In this document: positions 51,618-60,338 of the stretch, in pieces | Numbering within the stretch: the stretch's first letter is position 1 | Layout: every line of letters starts with the position of its first letter | From: Anaerolineae bacterium | GTDB lineage: Bacteria; Chloroflexota; Anaerolineae; Aggregatilineales; J027 | Direction: 5' to 3' | DNA length: 64,000 bases | Assembly: GCA_008933735.1 (NCBI GenBank) | Contig: WBUL01000004.1 | Location: 209,160 to 273,159, forward strand | Position numbers and translations under genes: made by a program | Notes under the pieces: generated by a model | Told to the model about the DNA's origin: nothing | The model's input: the letters and a program-made list of their open reading frames with translations, nothing else | Databases searched by the model: none

Positions 51618-52680
51618 GCTACCACACGGGACAATTGATCTGCCTGTGTATCTACCCGACGCAACCAAAGGGGTGGTGCGTGCCCTGGACAGTGGCGATT
51701 TAGAGCGGTGTGGTGTACAGGCCCTGGTCATGAACACCTACCACCTGATGCAGCATCCGGGGTCAACCACAATCAAAGCGCTCGGTGGTCTGCATGAGAT
51801 GACAGCATGGTCGCGCCCCATCATCACCGATTCAGGCGGTTTTCAGATTTATTCTCTGATCCGCCAGAACAGCAAATATGGCAGCATCAACGACAAAGGC
51901 GCGGGCTTTCAGATTGAAGATCGTAAATTTAACCTCACGCCAGAAAAAAGCATCCAGCTTCAGATGAGCTACGGTTCGGATATTCTCATTTGTCTGGATG
52001 ATTGTACCCATGTGGATGACCCTTTTGAGGAGCAAAAAAAATCGGTCGAACGCACAATCCAATGGGCGAAGCGTTCCCGCAACGAATACGAACGCCTGCT
52101 GAAAGAGAAAAAATTCTCTGGCGAAAATCGACCACTGCTGTTTGCCGTGATTCAAGGCGGCGACCATTATGAACTGCGGCGGCAGTGCGCGGAAAGTCTG
52201 TTAGATATTGGTTTTGATGGCTATGGCTATGGCGGCTGGCCGCTTGACGGAGAAGGTCGTCTGCTGACGGATATTTTTGCCTACATCCGTGAACTGGTGC
52301 CTCTGGGATTTCCACTGCACGCGCTGGGAGTCGGTCATCCGGTGAATATCGCGGCCTGTGTACGGCTGGGCTATCCAATCTTTGACAGTGCGATGTCTAC
52401 CCGTGATGCCCGTAACGGGCGGCTGTATGTATTCAATGAGGCGTCCCCGAATTTTTCCCGTGAGGATTGGTTTTCCTACCTCTATATTAAAGACGACAAA
52501 CACATCAAAACCCGTCTGCCTATTTCCGAATTTTGCGACTGCTGGACGTGCCAGCATTATTCACTCGGTTATCTGCATCATCTATACGCCATTAACGATC
52601 TGCTGCTGCCGCGCCTTACCACGATTCACAACCTGCGTTTTATGACCCGACTGATGGAACTGCTGTGCCATGACAGTTGA
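51601..52680 (+). CDS. Divergent queuine/tRNA-guanine transglycosylase paralogue
   Basis: A 359-residue TIM-barrel protein of the TGT superfamily. Conserved: NTYHL, acid/base DSGGFQ (Asp77), recognition acids in ICLDDC, VIQGG, nucleophile Asp262 in [14 protein letters not shown], and zinc ligands CDCWTC plus His (312-327). The opening [11 protein letters not shown] and the GVGHPVN region (LAVGE-type loop in ordinary TGT) differ, so this is a paralogue whose base substrate or RNA target may be changed. The start at 51601 inside rsmI was chosen from fold alignment; there is no strong ribosome site, so coupling with rsmI is likely. It overlaps the next gene by 11 bases. Confidence 0.83.
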   Translation: MMKSLKLPHGTIDLPVYLPDATKGVVRALDSGDLERCGVQALVMNTYHLMQHPGSTTIKALGGLHEMTAWSRPIITDSGGFQIYSLIRQNSKYGSINDKGAGFQIEDRKFNLTPEKSIQLQMSYGSDILICLDDCTHVDDPFEEQKKSVERTIQWAKRSRNEYERLLKEKKFSGENRPLLFAVIQGGDHYELRRQCAESLLDIGFDGYGYGGWPLDGEGRLLTDIFAYIRELVPLGFPLHALGVGHPVNIAACVRLGYPIFDSAMSTRDARNGRLYVFNEASPNFSREDWFSYLYIKDDKHIKTRLPISEFCDCWTCQHYSLGYLHHLYAINDLLLPRLTTIHNLRFMTRLMELLCHDS

Positions 52681-53461
52681 AAATCTCGTAGATGAGGTGC
52701 TCCAAAGCCCTAAATATAGAACTATTTGTCCGGCCTTTGTGCGCCGTGTGGTGGAACAGGAATTTCCCAGGCATCCGAATCCCAAAGCAGCGGAGAAGGC
52801 GGTGAAAAATAAGCTGCATCAGGTTGGTGGGGCGTATTTAGGCGGCTCGATGCCGTATACAAAATGGCTCAAGGCCCTCATTGAGGTAGAGAACGACGAT
52901 GGACGCCGTCATATCTGTCAGAAAATCATGCAAAATCATACATCAACCAAAGAACGGCTGCCGATTTTAGAAACCTTTTATCAAGGGGTCTTGGCGGACA
53001 TCGCGCCCATCACGAGTATGATCGACATGGCGTGCGGGCTGAATCCACTGGCGATTCCCTGGATGCCGCTGACGCCGGATGCCGAATATTACGCCTATGA
53101 TATCTATCGGGATATGGCTGATTTTCTCCATGCCTGCCTGCCAGTTTTCGGGATGCAGGGTCATGTTCAGGCGCAGGACATCGGGCAGTTCAGACCACCC
53201 GAAAAAGTGCAGCTCGCGCTGGTGCTCAAAACGCTGCCCTGTCTTGAACAGGTCGATAAGACCGTTAGCTTCAATTTACTGAACGCGCTACAGGCGAATT
53301 ACCTGCTGGTATCTTTTCCGGTTCGCAGCCTGGGTGGGAAAAATAAAGGAATGGTCGCAAACTACGAGTCCCGTTTTATGGAGCTTATTTCTGAGACAGA
53401 TTGGCAGGTACAGCGCTTTGAATTTGCAACAGAGCTGGTATTCCGGGTAAAGAAATGCTAA
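52670..53461 (+). CDS. Rmt/Arm-family 16S rRNA (m7G1405) methyltransferase homologue, copy 1
   Basis: A 263-residue SAM-dependent methyltransferase closely following the aminoglycoside-resistance Rmt pattern. The N-terminal RNA-binding helices have SPKYRTICPAFVRRVV and KNKLHQVGGAYLG. Then come HTSTKERL (90-97), SAM motif I DMACGLNPLA (119-128), LKTLPCLEQ, and VSFPVRSLGGKNKGMVANY (214-232). In Rmt proteins the last segment shapes the target-base pocket and is intact here. Rmt enzymes methylate N7 of G1405 and block 4,6-linked aminoglycosides. It lies in a housekeeping rRNA-modification operon rather than on a mobile element. Activity as resistance enzyme is inference. Confidence 0.87.
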   Translation: MTVENLVDEVLQSPKYRTICPAFVRRVVEQEFPRHPNPKAAEKAVKNKLHQVGGAYLGGSMPYTKWLKALIEVENDDGRRHICQKIMQNHTSTKERLPILETFYQGVLADIAPITSMIDMACGLNPLAIPWMPLTPDAEYYAYDIYRDMADFLHACLPVFGMQGHVQAQDIGQFRPPEKVQLALVLKTLPCLEQVDKTVSFNLLNALQANYLLVSFPVRSLGGKNKGMVANYESRFMELISETDWQVQRFEFATELVFRVKKC

Positions 53462-54261
53462 CAGACCGTGAAATCGAAACCCTGATCCAGGAAATCAGAA
53501 CCTCGAAGAAGTATCGTGACCTGGACATCTGTGAAGATACAATCCGTGATGTGCTGCTGGTGGAACTCGCCAGACACAAAAAGGTGAAGGACGGAGTCAA
53601 GGCGGCGCGGAAAAAATTACATGAGGTGGTTGCGCCGTATCTAGGCGACCCGGATTATACACAGGCAAAAGCCGATTTAGAGATGGCCTTTCAATCGGGC
53701 GCTAAAGCCAGGATAAAAACTGTCTGTGCGGCCATCATGGAATCTCACGACACCACGCGAGAACGGCTGGAAATCATCGAAACGTTTTACCCGCGCATTT
53801 TTTCAGTGACCGGGGTCCCGGAAATAATATTGGACGTGGCGTGTGGTTTGAATCCATTGACAATGCCCTGGATTGACAGTCAGGTTACTTTTTATGCGTA
53901 TGATATTCACCAGCCGCGTGTTGATTTCTTGAATCATTTTTTCGCCTTGCAGGGGGGTGACAGCCGGGCAAAAATCCAGGATATTCTGGTTCAGCCACCG
54001 GAAGAAACCGGCAGGATTGCCCTGCTGCTGAAAGAACTCCACCGTTTTGAGCGCCGCCAGCGGGGAATCAGCCTGCCACTGTTAGAAAACCTCAAAGTGA
54101 AATTTGTGGTTGTGTCGCTGCCGGTACGGAGTCTGAGTGGACGCCACGATTTAAAGGAAGGGCATCGGAACGTGCTGTACAATCTCATCCGAGGCAAGCC
54201 CTGGCGTGTGACCGAAATCGAATTTTCTAACGAACTGGTTTTTTGCATAGATAAGTCTTGA
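53455..54261 (+). CDS. Rmt/Arm-family 16S rRNA methyltransferase homologue, divergent copy 2
   Basis: 268 residues, a paralogue of the previous gene: TSKKYRDLDICEDTIRDVL, KKLHEVVAPYLG, HDTTRERLEIIETFY, motif I DVACGLNPLTMPW and YAYDIHQPR. The C-terminal pocket segment is changed: VSLPVRSLSGRHDLKEGHRN stands in place of VSFP.RSLGG..KGM.ANY. The SAM site seems intact, so it may still methylate, with altered target or as partner of copy 1. It starts seven bases inside copy 1 and its TGA overlaps the ATG of rsmE. Confidence 0.84.
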   Translation: MLTDREIETLIQEIRTSKKYRDLDICEDTIRDVLLVELARHKKVKDGVKAARKKLHEVVAPYLGDPDYTQAKADLEMAFQSGAKARIKTVCAAIMESHDTTRERLEIIETFYPRIFSVTGVPEIILDVACGLNPLTMPWIDSQVTFYAYDIHQPRVDFLNHFFALQGGDSRAKIQDILVQPPEETGRIALLLKELHRFERRQRGISLPLLENLKVKFVVVSLPVRSLSGRHDLKEGHRNVLYNLIRGKPWRVTEIEFSNELVFCIDKS

Positions 54262-54980
54262 TGATGTATCGTTTTTTTGTCTCACCGGATGCTATCCAGG
54301 GCAATGCAGTCACCCTACCAGAACCTGCTGCTCACCAGATTCGCAATGTTCTTAGAATGAGAGCTGGTGCACATATTGTTGTACTGGATAATCGGGGATG
54401 GGAATATACAACGGAGATCATCGAAATCGAGCGCAAATATGTGACCGGACAAATTATCGAAAAACAGGCCGCGCAGGGTGAACCACGAGTACACCTGACA
54501 CTGTACCAGGCAATCCTCAAGAGACATAATTTTGAACTTGTCCTGCAAAAATGTACGGAAATTGGAGTCACCTGTTTTGTGCCAATGATCACCGAACGTA
54601 CTGTTGTCAGTGATGTTAAAGAGAGCAAAAGGGAACGTTGGGAGCGTATTCTTACGGAAGCGGCGGAACAGTCGCGGCGAGGGAAAATTCCTGAACTGCG
54701 CGACCCCCTTGAATTTGGGCACGCTGTTTCTGAACTCTCCCACTACCAGATCGCCCTTATCCCCTACGAAAACGAGCAGGATACAGGACTCCGCGACATC
54801 CTTCGACCCAATATCCTATCGGCGGCTGTCCTGATCGGGCCAGAAGGCGGCTTTTCGGAGCAGGAAATCGCGCTGGCTCACCATGCTTCCCCAATTACGC
54901 TCGGTGCACGCATTCTGCGAGCTGAAACCGCTGCCATTGTGGCAAGTACGCTGATCCTCTACGAATTAGAAAATGCGTGA
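54261..54980 (+). CDS. rsmE: 16S rRNA (uridine1498-N3)-methyltransferase
   Basis: 239 residues. N-terminal PUA-like domain (YRFFVSPDAI, HQIRNVLRMRAGAHIVVLDN) and a C-terminal trefoil-knot SPOUT domain with LIGPEGGFSEQEIALA and the knot LGARILRAETAAIVAS. It methylates N3 of U1498 in helix 44. Start ATG at 54261 overlaps the upstream stop by one base (TGATG); a TTG one codon earlier is possible. Last gene of the RNA-modification operon. Confidence 0.94.
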   Translation: MMYRFFVSPDAIQGNAVTLPEPAAHQIRNVLRMRAGAHIVVLDNRGWEYTTEIIEIERKYVTGQIIEKQAAQGEPRVHLTLYQAILKRHNFELVLQKCTEIGVTCFVPMITERTVVSDVKESKRERWERILTEAAEQSRRGKIPELRDPLEFGHAVSELSHYQIALIPYENEQDTGLRDILRPNILSAAVLIGPEGGFSEQEIALAHHASPITLGARILRAETAAIVASTLILYELENA

Positions 54981-55036
54981 TAATACCGAAACCTGCCTGT
55001 AGCGAATGGGCAGATGTAATCTCAGCTATCACCTAT

Positions 55037-55042
55037 TATAAT
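55037..55042 (+). promoter_or_regulatory. Candidate -10 element before GT4 gene
   Basis: A perfect TATAAT in an AT-rich stretch 45 bases before the proposed TTG start. No convincing -35 is seen. Confidence 0.35.
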
Positions 55043-55081
55043 ATTCGGATCGTAACTAGGTTGTTAAACTGGTGTATCGAC

Positions 55082-56209
55082 TTGGCTTCCAAACCACTAA
55101 CCGTCTTATTTCTCATTGACAGCTTCCGTATGGGTGGGGCAGAGCGCATTACCGTAGCGCTTTTGCCACATTTAGACCGTCAGCGGGTCAAACCCTTAGT
55201 TGCCACCATCACCACGCGCCGTGAAAGTCCGCTGGGCGGGCAGTTGGGGGATGTCCCTAAATTTGATATAGAAGCCAGCCGCTTGCTTGATCCTGCTGCC
55301 CTGCGTCGCTTGATTCGTTTGATTCAGACCCAACAGGTGGATTTGATTCACGCCCAATTACAGGATGCGACATTATTCGCGGTGGCTACACGCCCTTTTG
55401 TCCGTAAGCCGATTGTCATCACGCGCCACTTAATCGGTGATGATGCGTACAATTGGCGACGGCGCTGGCGCAGTCGTTTAGAAGGCGAGGCAGTCAAGCG
55501 TGGTGTGGATAAAATTATCAGTGTCTCGAATGCAGCCCGTGACCATTATGCTCAGTCTTTGGGGATACCCCTCAGCCGTTTCGAGACGATTTATAACGGC
55601 ATAGATCTGGCTAGATTCGCTCCACAAGGAGATAAAAGAGACTTAAGGCAGCGTTTGGGCCTCCCTCAGGATCGCTTTATTATTCTGATGGTAGGGGTTA
55701 TGCGCCCTGGTAAGGGACAGGAAGTAGCGATTGCTGCTGTTAAAGACCTCCCTGACGATGCCTTATTATTGCTGGTGGGAGATGGCAAAGCTCCCTATCC
55801 AGATCAACTCAAGGCCCAGGCACAGGGTTTAGAGCAGCGAGTACAGTTTTTAGGGCAGCGCCTGGATATTCCCGATTTGTTAAACGCAGCAGACCTATTT
55901 ATTTTGCCCTCTGACAGCGAAGCCCTGCCAACGGTATTAATTGAGGCGGGCGCGGCAGGCTTGCCCGTTGTGGCAACCCACGTGGGGGGTGTGCCCGAAG
56001 TGATTCAGGATGGGGCAACGGGAATATTGATTCCGCCGCAGAATCCTGGCGCATTGTCCCAGGCGATCTATCAGTTACATCAATCTCCAGAACGGTGCCA
56101 ACAGATGGGTAAAGCGGCATTTGAATATGTGAACAGCCTCTTCGGCCTGCCACAGCAAGCCGAAAACACGACCCGTCTTTATGAGCAGCTTACTGGGATT
56201 GTCAGCTAA
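55082..56209 (+). CDS. GT4 glycosyltransferase
   Basis: About 375 residues, GT-B fold. The first half starts TVLFLIDSFRMGGAERITVALLPHLD, the motif of GT4 enzymes for surface glycans; then VIHAQLQ-type LIHAQLQDATLFA and SVSNAARDHY. The donor half has ILMVGVMRPGKGQEVAI, LLLVGDGKAP, and the acidic motif PSDSEALPTVLIEAGAAGLPVVATHVGGVPE. The start is uncertain: the frame is open from a GTG at 54977 that overlaps rsmE, but homology begins only at the TTG (55082), and a -10-like element lies between. It overlaps the convergent kinase gene by eight bases. Confidence 0.85.
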   Translation: MASKPLTVLFLIDSFRMGGAERITVALLPHLDRQRVKPLVATITTRRESPLGGQLGDVPKFDIEASRLLDPAALRRLIRLIQTQQVDLIHAQLQDATLFAVATRPFVRKPIVITRHLIGDDAYNWRRRWRSRLEGEAVKRGVDKIISVSNAARDHYAQSLGIPLSRFETIYNGIDLARFAPQGDKRDLRQRLGLPQDRFIILMVGVMRPGKGQEVAIAAVKDLPDDALLLLVGDGKAPYPDQLKAQAQGLEQRVQFLGQRLDIPDLLNAADLFILPSDSEALPTVLIEAGAAGLPVVATHVGGVPEVIQDGATGILIPPQNPGALSQAIYQLHQSPERCQQMGKAAFEYVNSLFGLPQQAENTTRLYEQLTGIVS

Positions 56210-57239
56210 TATTTTGTGTAATTTTGGCAGCCCACTCCCTGAAGTTCTGACGCATAACACGGTTAATCTGCTTACCTAGAGCAAATTTCAGCGCGTCGGG
56301 CAGGGCTTCCAGGCTTTCTTTCCATTTTTGCAGCATAAAGCGCCCTTCATATAAAGCCAGCAGATCACTGGAAACACTCAATGGCCCATACCCTTCCAAA
56401 AATGCCTGCCGCAGGTGGGCTATCTGCGCTAAACCGGGTAAGCCCGTAACCAGACGTTCTTTACGGGTTTGTAGATCAGCAAGGAACTTGCCCAGGTCAT
56501 AGGCTGGGCTTTCGATGAGTTCCAGTGCGGTATCAAACCCAATCAGCCGACCGTCACTCTGCCGTAATATATTCCGCATATGAAAATCTCCATGTACCCA
56601 GCAATAAGGTGTTTCGGTAATCTGGCTCAAGCGCTCAAGGGCTTTTTCCCAATAAGGTATAGCGGTTAGATGTACACCATGTCCTTCCAGGTGCTGCTGA
56701 TGGGTCAACAGTGTTGCCAATGATTCCTGGGGATGGTGTTGGCGATGAGGGTCAAAAAGCTGCAACGGCAAACGGTGGAAATGAGCGAGCCATGCGCCTG
56801 CCTGATAAAAGGTCTGCAATGCGTTTGAATCCATACGCCACAAACGGTCGGGCTGGGGATAAAAATGATGGACTGGCACAGCATCTATATGTTCCATCAC
56901 AATCGCATTGATTTCTTTGAGGTACAAAATGGGGTGGATGGTGTGAAAGTCAGTCATGCCTTCAAAATGCTGTTCCAACTTGACCATGGTTTCATACTCA
57001 CGTTGACCCCGTTGCAGCAGCTCCTCCGCTTGCCAAGAGATTTCAGCCGTTGTCTGGTCGGGGAAGTGCACTATTTTGACAACGATACGGCCTGTCCCCA
57101 GGGTTACAAAGAAGAGGGTACTCCAGGGCAATTGTCGGATGATTGGGTTCGCCATAACCTGGCAGGGCCAACCTCGTGCTTGGTAAGCGCTTTGCAGATT
57201 GCCTAATACCAGATCAAGCGGGGGTGTAGGAAAAGACAT
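56202..57239 (-). CDS. APH-fold small-molecule or sugar kinase
   Basis: A 345-residue protein-kinase-like phosphotransferase. ATP-lobe lysine is in IVVKIVHF (Lys55), Brenner-type catalytic loop CWVHGDFHMRNIL (214-225; His216, Asp218, Asn223) and metal Asp236 in IGFDTALEL, where the usual form is IDFD/IDWE. It keeps all residues for phosphotransfer. The family includes aminoglycoside phosphotransferases, choline/ethanolamine kinases and LPS sugar kinases. Its neighbour is a GT4 enzyme, so a lipid- or glycan-linked sugar is the likelier target. The start at 57239 has an AAGGAAAG site. Confidence 0.82.
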   Translation of the reverse strand: MSFPTPPLDLVLGNLQSAYQARGWPCQVMANPIIRQLPWSTLFFVTLGTGRIVVKIVHFPDQTTAEISWQAEELLQRGQREYETMVKLEQHFEGMTDFHTIHPILYLKEINAIVMEHIDAVPVHHFYPQPDRLWRMDSNALQTFYQAGAWLAHFHRLPLQLFDPHRQHHPQESLATLLTHQQHLEGHGVHLTAIPYWEKALERLSQITETPYCWVHGDFHMRNILRQSDGRLIGFDTALELIESPAYDLGKFLADLQTRKERLVTGLPGLAQIAHLRQAFLEGYGPLSVSSDLLALYEGRFMLQKWKESLEALPDALKFALGKQINRVMRQNFREWAAKITQNIS

Positions 57240-57446
57240 GATTAGTTTTTCTTTCCTTAGAATGTAGAACTCAAAATAGTCATTTGGGCTCAGAATATTA
57301 TCACAGAATCGATGAATTGCTTGCATCCTGCCCGGAGATAGGGCTTATGGAGCGACAACGTATATTTCTATCCTGTCCGAACTGTGTCAGTGGCTGAGGG
57401 GGCACATCAAATGGAACAGTATTCTTCCTCAAAATCGCTGCTGGAG

Positions 57447-57514
57447 GTAACGCACGGTAAATCTCTTTACCACCACCTGATCGGCGGTGGTAACTCCGCG
57501 TCATCGTGCGTAAC
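57447..57514. other. Nested stem-loop element in the 57240-57831 gap
   Basis: Outer arms GTAACGCACG (57447-57456) and CGTGCGTAAC (57505-57514) pair with one mismatch. Inside, TTACCACCACC (57467-57477) pairs with GGCGGTGGTAA (57483-57493) with one mismatch around loop TGATC. An alternative small hairpin GGTAAA-TCTC-TTTACC (57456-57471) competes with the inner stem. The layout looks like a structured RNA or a site for a DNA-binding protein. Confidence 0.45.
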
Positions 57515-57747
57515 AGGCACTCCCTACGGGCTGCCCGCCGGATTATTCAGATGCTCAAACAGGTCACAAAATTAGCCGAGACATCGTCCAGCCAACAAAT
57601 GTGTGGCGCATAAAGGAAATCAGCCTGAGTCGACGCTAAGCCAGACACAATGAATATGTTCCCTCATCTTCTTGTATCGGCTCAGGGGTGAGTGAAGGCT
57701 GTATGCTGTCATTTTCACCAAACCTGCATCCTGATCTACGCCTTAGC

Positions 57748-57791
57748 CCTGGAGTTTCGTCTTTTCTACTACCATTTGACGAAACTCTAGG
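57748..57791 (+). promoter_or_regulatory. 14-bp hairpin upstream of the FtsX-type permease gene
   Basis: CCTGGAGTTTCGTC pairs with GACGAAACTCTAGG (one G-T pair) around a 16-base loop, ending 40 bases before the permease ATG and followed by TTATATATG. Candidate operator or leader hairpin. Confidence 0.55.
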
Positions 57792-57831
57792 TTATATATG
57801 GTCACGGCAAATACATTAAGGAGCAACTCCG

Positions 57832-60276
57832 ATGTCCAGAACCCATCTTCGGAAAATCTTGAGGGACGTACTTTCGCGCAAAGGCCGAACGGCACTGGTT
57901 GTCCTCAGCATCATGATCGGGGTGTTTGGTGTCACGACACTGGTGGGCATGGGGGATCTGTTGATTTCCCAGTTGAATGAAGACCTCGATAAAGACGAAA
58001 TTGCCATGACCCATGCTTACGTTGTCTCAAGCGGCGGGCAGCTTTCATTAGATGAGAATCAAACCTTCATTGACCTTCTGAATGCGCTGCCCGGTGTGCA
58101 GCATGTTGAAGGGCAGGCAATTTACCCCATTGACTGGCATAAGGTCGGCGACGGCGATTTTGAGCCTGGGTCGGTCATCGCCTTCAGCCAGCCATTTGAG
58201 GAAGTACGGCTTGAGCCAGTTTCTCGTGTAGTGGAAGGGCGGTTTCCGGAAAACGGGCAGAACGAAATCGCGGTTGAGCAGCGTTTTGCCAACGAGCATG
58301 ACATTACAGTCGGGGACAAAATCGCTTTTCGAGGGTCGGAAGATACCGAATGGGAAATCGTCGGCATCGTCTTTCAGCCCTATCAGACGATCACGCCGCA
58401 TTCCACTGATGTGACAACCCCGGCAACACGTCCAGAAACCAATATCTACGCCAGTTACGAAGATGCCCAATCCATCGTTGGATTCCCTGGACTGAGTTCC
58501 TTCTCAGCACGCTACGCCGATGTTGAGTCGGCCCGTGCCGGACTGAACCAATTCATCGGGGCAATTGCTTCGCAAACTCCATATATTACTGTTTTCAGCT
58601 TCATCGATGACCCCGAACAAAACGCGCTTGTGGAAGGCACGTCCACTATCACCGGCATTCTGAATCTCCTGGGGATTCTGGCGATGATTGTCTCGGCGTT
58701 TCTGGTGGTCAACGTCATCAACACCATTGTAGTTGAGCAAAAGCGCCAGATCGGTGTGATGAAATCAATGGGAGCATCCCGGTTGGATAACTTCCTGATT
58801 TATGCCGGACTGGCGCTTGCCTATGGGGTGATCGGGACCATCTTCGGTGTGCTTATCGCGATTCCGGCGGCTTCTTACATGGCACAATCCATCGCTCCGC
58901 TGTCCGGCACCTACATTGAGGGATTCCACGTGTCGGCTGTGGGAGTGGTGACAGGCATCCTCCTGGGTCTGCTGATTCCAGTGCTGGCGTCGCTGATTCC
59001 GGTCTTTAACGGCACCCGTGTCTCTATTCTCGATGCCATGACCGACCTGGGGATTGCCTCTAACTGGGGCAGCACACGCCTGTCCCGCTTCATTGGGGCG
59101 CTGCCGCTGCCGGTCAACATCCGCCAGGCACTGAGCAATATCGTCCAGAAACGAGGCCGCCTCGCCCTTACCACGCTGACCCTGACACTGGCGGTGGGGG
59201 CGTTTATGGGGGTCACGGCACTTTTTGCCTCACTCGATGAAGCTATCGAAACCATCTTTGACACCTTCAATACCGAAATTCAGATGACCACCCAGGAAGC
59301 CGAAGACCCGCAGCAGGTGCAGGAAATTCTGATGCAAAACGTTGATGGCATCGCCAGTATTTCACCTGGTTACGGAGTGTCTGTTGGATTGGACGGCTAT
59401 ACTGCCCCTGAAAACTCCTTCAGCGCCGGCAATCAGGTACAGGCCTTTGGCATTGACCCCACCGCTGGTATGATCAACTTCCGTCTGACCAGCGGTACCG
59501 GTTGGCAGGATGATCCAACCCGAAAGGGCGTTATCCTGAACAAATCGGTGGCTGAAGCCACAGGTAAACAAGCGGGTGATACCGTCATCATCACCGTCGG
59601 AGGACAGTCATATGAGTATGAGGTGATTGGTGTGGATCGCTGGCCGTTTGATGCGATCTTTTTCGAATGGTCTGACCTGGCACGCATCGCTGGTTATACG
59701 GATGCGGAAGGCAATCCAACCCCCGGCACCTTTAACATTGATCTTGTCGGCGACCCTGATGCTGACGAAGTTGAAGATGTTATCGAGGCAATCAAAACGG
59801 CGGCGGCGGCCAATGGGATTCAGGCCGTCTATGCCAACCAGCCGCAGAACGAAGAAGACATCTCGCAGTTTATTGCCAGCTTTGGGATGGTGTTCAATTT
59901 AACCTCGGTGGTGATGGCACTGGTAGGTGCGATTGGTCTGCTGGCAACGCTGTCGATGGCAGTTTTAGAGCGTCAGAAGGAAATCGGGGTGATGCGTTCG
60001 CTGGGTGCAGGGTCATCAACCATTGTGATACAGTTTCTTGTGGAAGGCATTCTCGTGGCGGTTATTGCCTGGATCATCGGACTTCCGCTCAGCTACCTCG
60101 TTGGGACAGGGATTAACTCCGCGCTCGAACTCGAAGACTTTTTTACCTTTGAGTATCCGATCCTGGTTGCCGTCCAGGGTTTGATCGGCATCATCGTCCT
60201 TGCCGCAATTGCCAGCGCGTGGCCCTCCATTGCCGCTGCACGGGAAACAGTATCCAACATTCTACGTTATCAGTAG
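57832..60276 (+). CDS. FtsX/MacB-family ABC transporter permease
   Basis: An 814-residue protein made of two FtsX-like halves. Each has one membrane helix followed by a large outside domain (MacB_PCD) and then three helices; the starts of the halves are LRDVLSRKGRTALVVLSIMIGVFGV and LSNIVQKRGRLALTTLTLTLAVGAF. Conserved cytoplasmic turns are EQKRQIGVMKSMGASRLDN and ERQKEIGVMRSLGAGSSTI. Ten-helix permeases of this kind work with LolD/MacB ATPases to export lipids, peptides or drugs or to transmit force. Possible ATPases are those at 39062-40564. RBS AAGGAG eight bases before ATG. Confidence 0.9.
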   Translation: MSRTHLRKILRDVLSRKGRTALVVLSIMIGVFGVTTLVGMGDLLISQLNEDLDKDEIAMTHAYVVSSGGQLSLDENQTFIDLLNALPGVQHVEGQAIYPIDWHKVGDGDFEPGSVIAFSQPFEEVRLEPVSRVVEGRFPENGQNEIAVEQRFANEHDITVGDKIAFRGSEDTEWEIVGIVFQPYQTITPHSTDVTTPATRPETNIYASYEDAQSIVGFPGLSSFSARYADVESARAGLNQFIGAIASQTPYITVFSFIDDPEQNALVEGTSTITGILNLLGILAMIVSAFLVVNVINTIVVEQKRQIGVMKSMGASRLDNFLIYAGLALAYGVIGTIFGVLIAIPAASYMAQSIAPLSGTYIEGFHVSAVGVVTGILLGLLIPVLASLIPVFNGTRVSILDAMTDLGIASNWGSTRLSRFIGALPLPVNIRQALSNIVQKRGRLALTTLTLTLAVGAFMGVTALFASLDEAIETIFDTFNTEIQMTTQEAEDPQQVQEILMQNVDGIASISPGYGVSVGLDGYTAPENSFSAGNQVQAFGIDPTAGMINFRLTSGTGWQDDPTRKGVILNKSVAEATGKQAGDTVIITVGGQSYEYEVIGVDRWPFDAIFFEWSDLARIAGYTDAEGNPTPGTFNIDLVGDPDADEVEDVIEAIKTAAAANGIQAVYANQPQNEEDISQFIASFGMVFNLTSVVMALVGAIGLLATLSMAVLERQKEIGVMRSLGAGSSTIVIQFLVEGILVAVIAWIIGLPLSYLVGTGINSALELEDFFTFEYPILVAVQGLIGIIVLAAIASAWPSIAAARETVSNILRYQ

Positions 60277-60299
60277 ACATTACTTCAAAACTGCCCGTT

Positions 60300-60338
60300 A
60301 CAGGAGGAACAAATTTACCCTCGTTCCTCCTGTTTTTT
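60300..60338 (+). terminator. Intrinsic terminator of the FtsX-type permease gene
   Basis: ACAGGAGGAAC pairs perfectly with GTTCCTCCTGT (11 bp) and is followed by TTTTTT. It overlaps the 3' end of the convergent gene at 60315. Confidence 0.85.

Larger units (their letters stand above)
57240..57831. other. 592-base non-coding region
   Basis: No open frame with a ribosome site or recognisable homology lies here. The part next to the kinase gene should hold its minus-strand promoter. The middle has a nested inverted-repeat structure (57447-57514) and the end a 14-bp hairpin (57748-57791), both listed separately. No tRNA-like or rRNA-like sequence was seen. Confidence 0.6.

Noticed and set aside
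51601..52680. TGT-like gene as a DpdA DNA-modification enzyme
   Set aside because: DpdA is normally linked to other dpd genes and queuosine-precursor genes, which are absent; neighbours are rRNA enzymes.
57384..57575. 63-codon open frame in the long gap
   Set aside because: No ribosome site, no recognisable protein, and it runs through the nested inverted repeats, which explain the sequence better.
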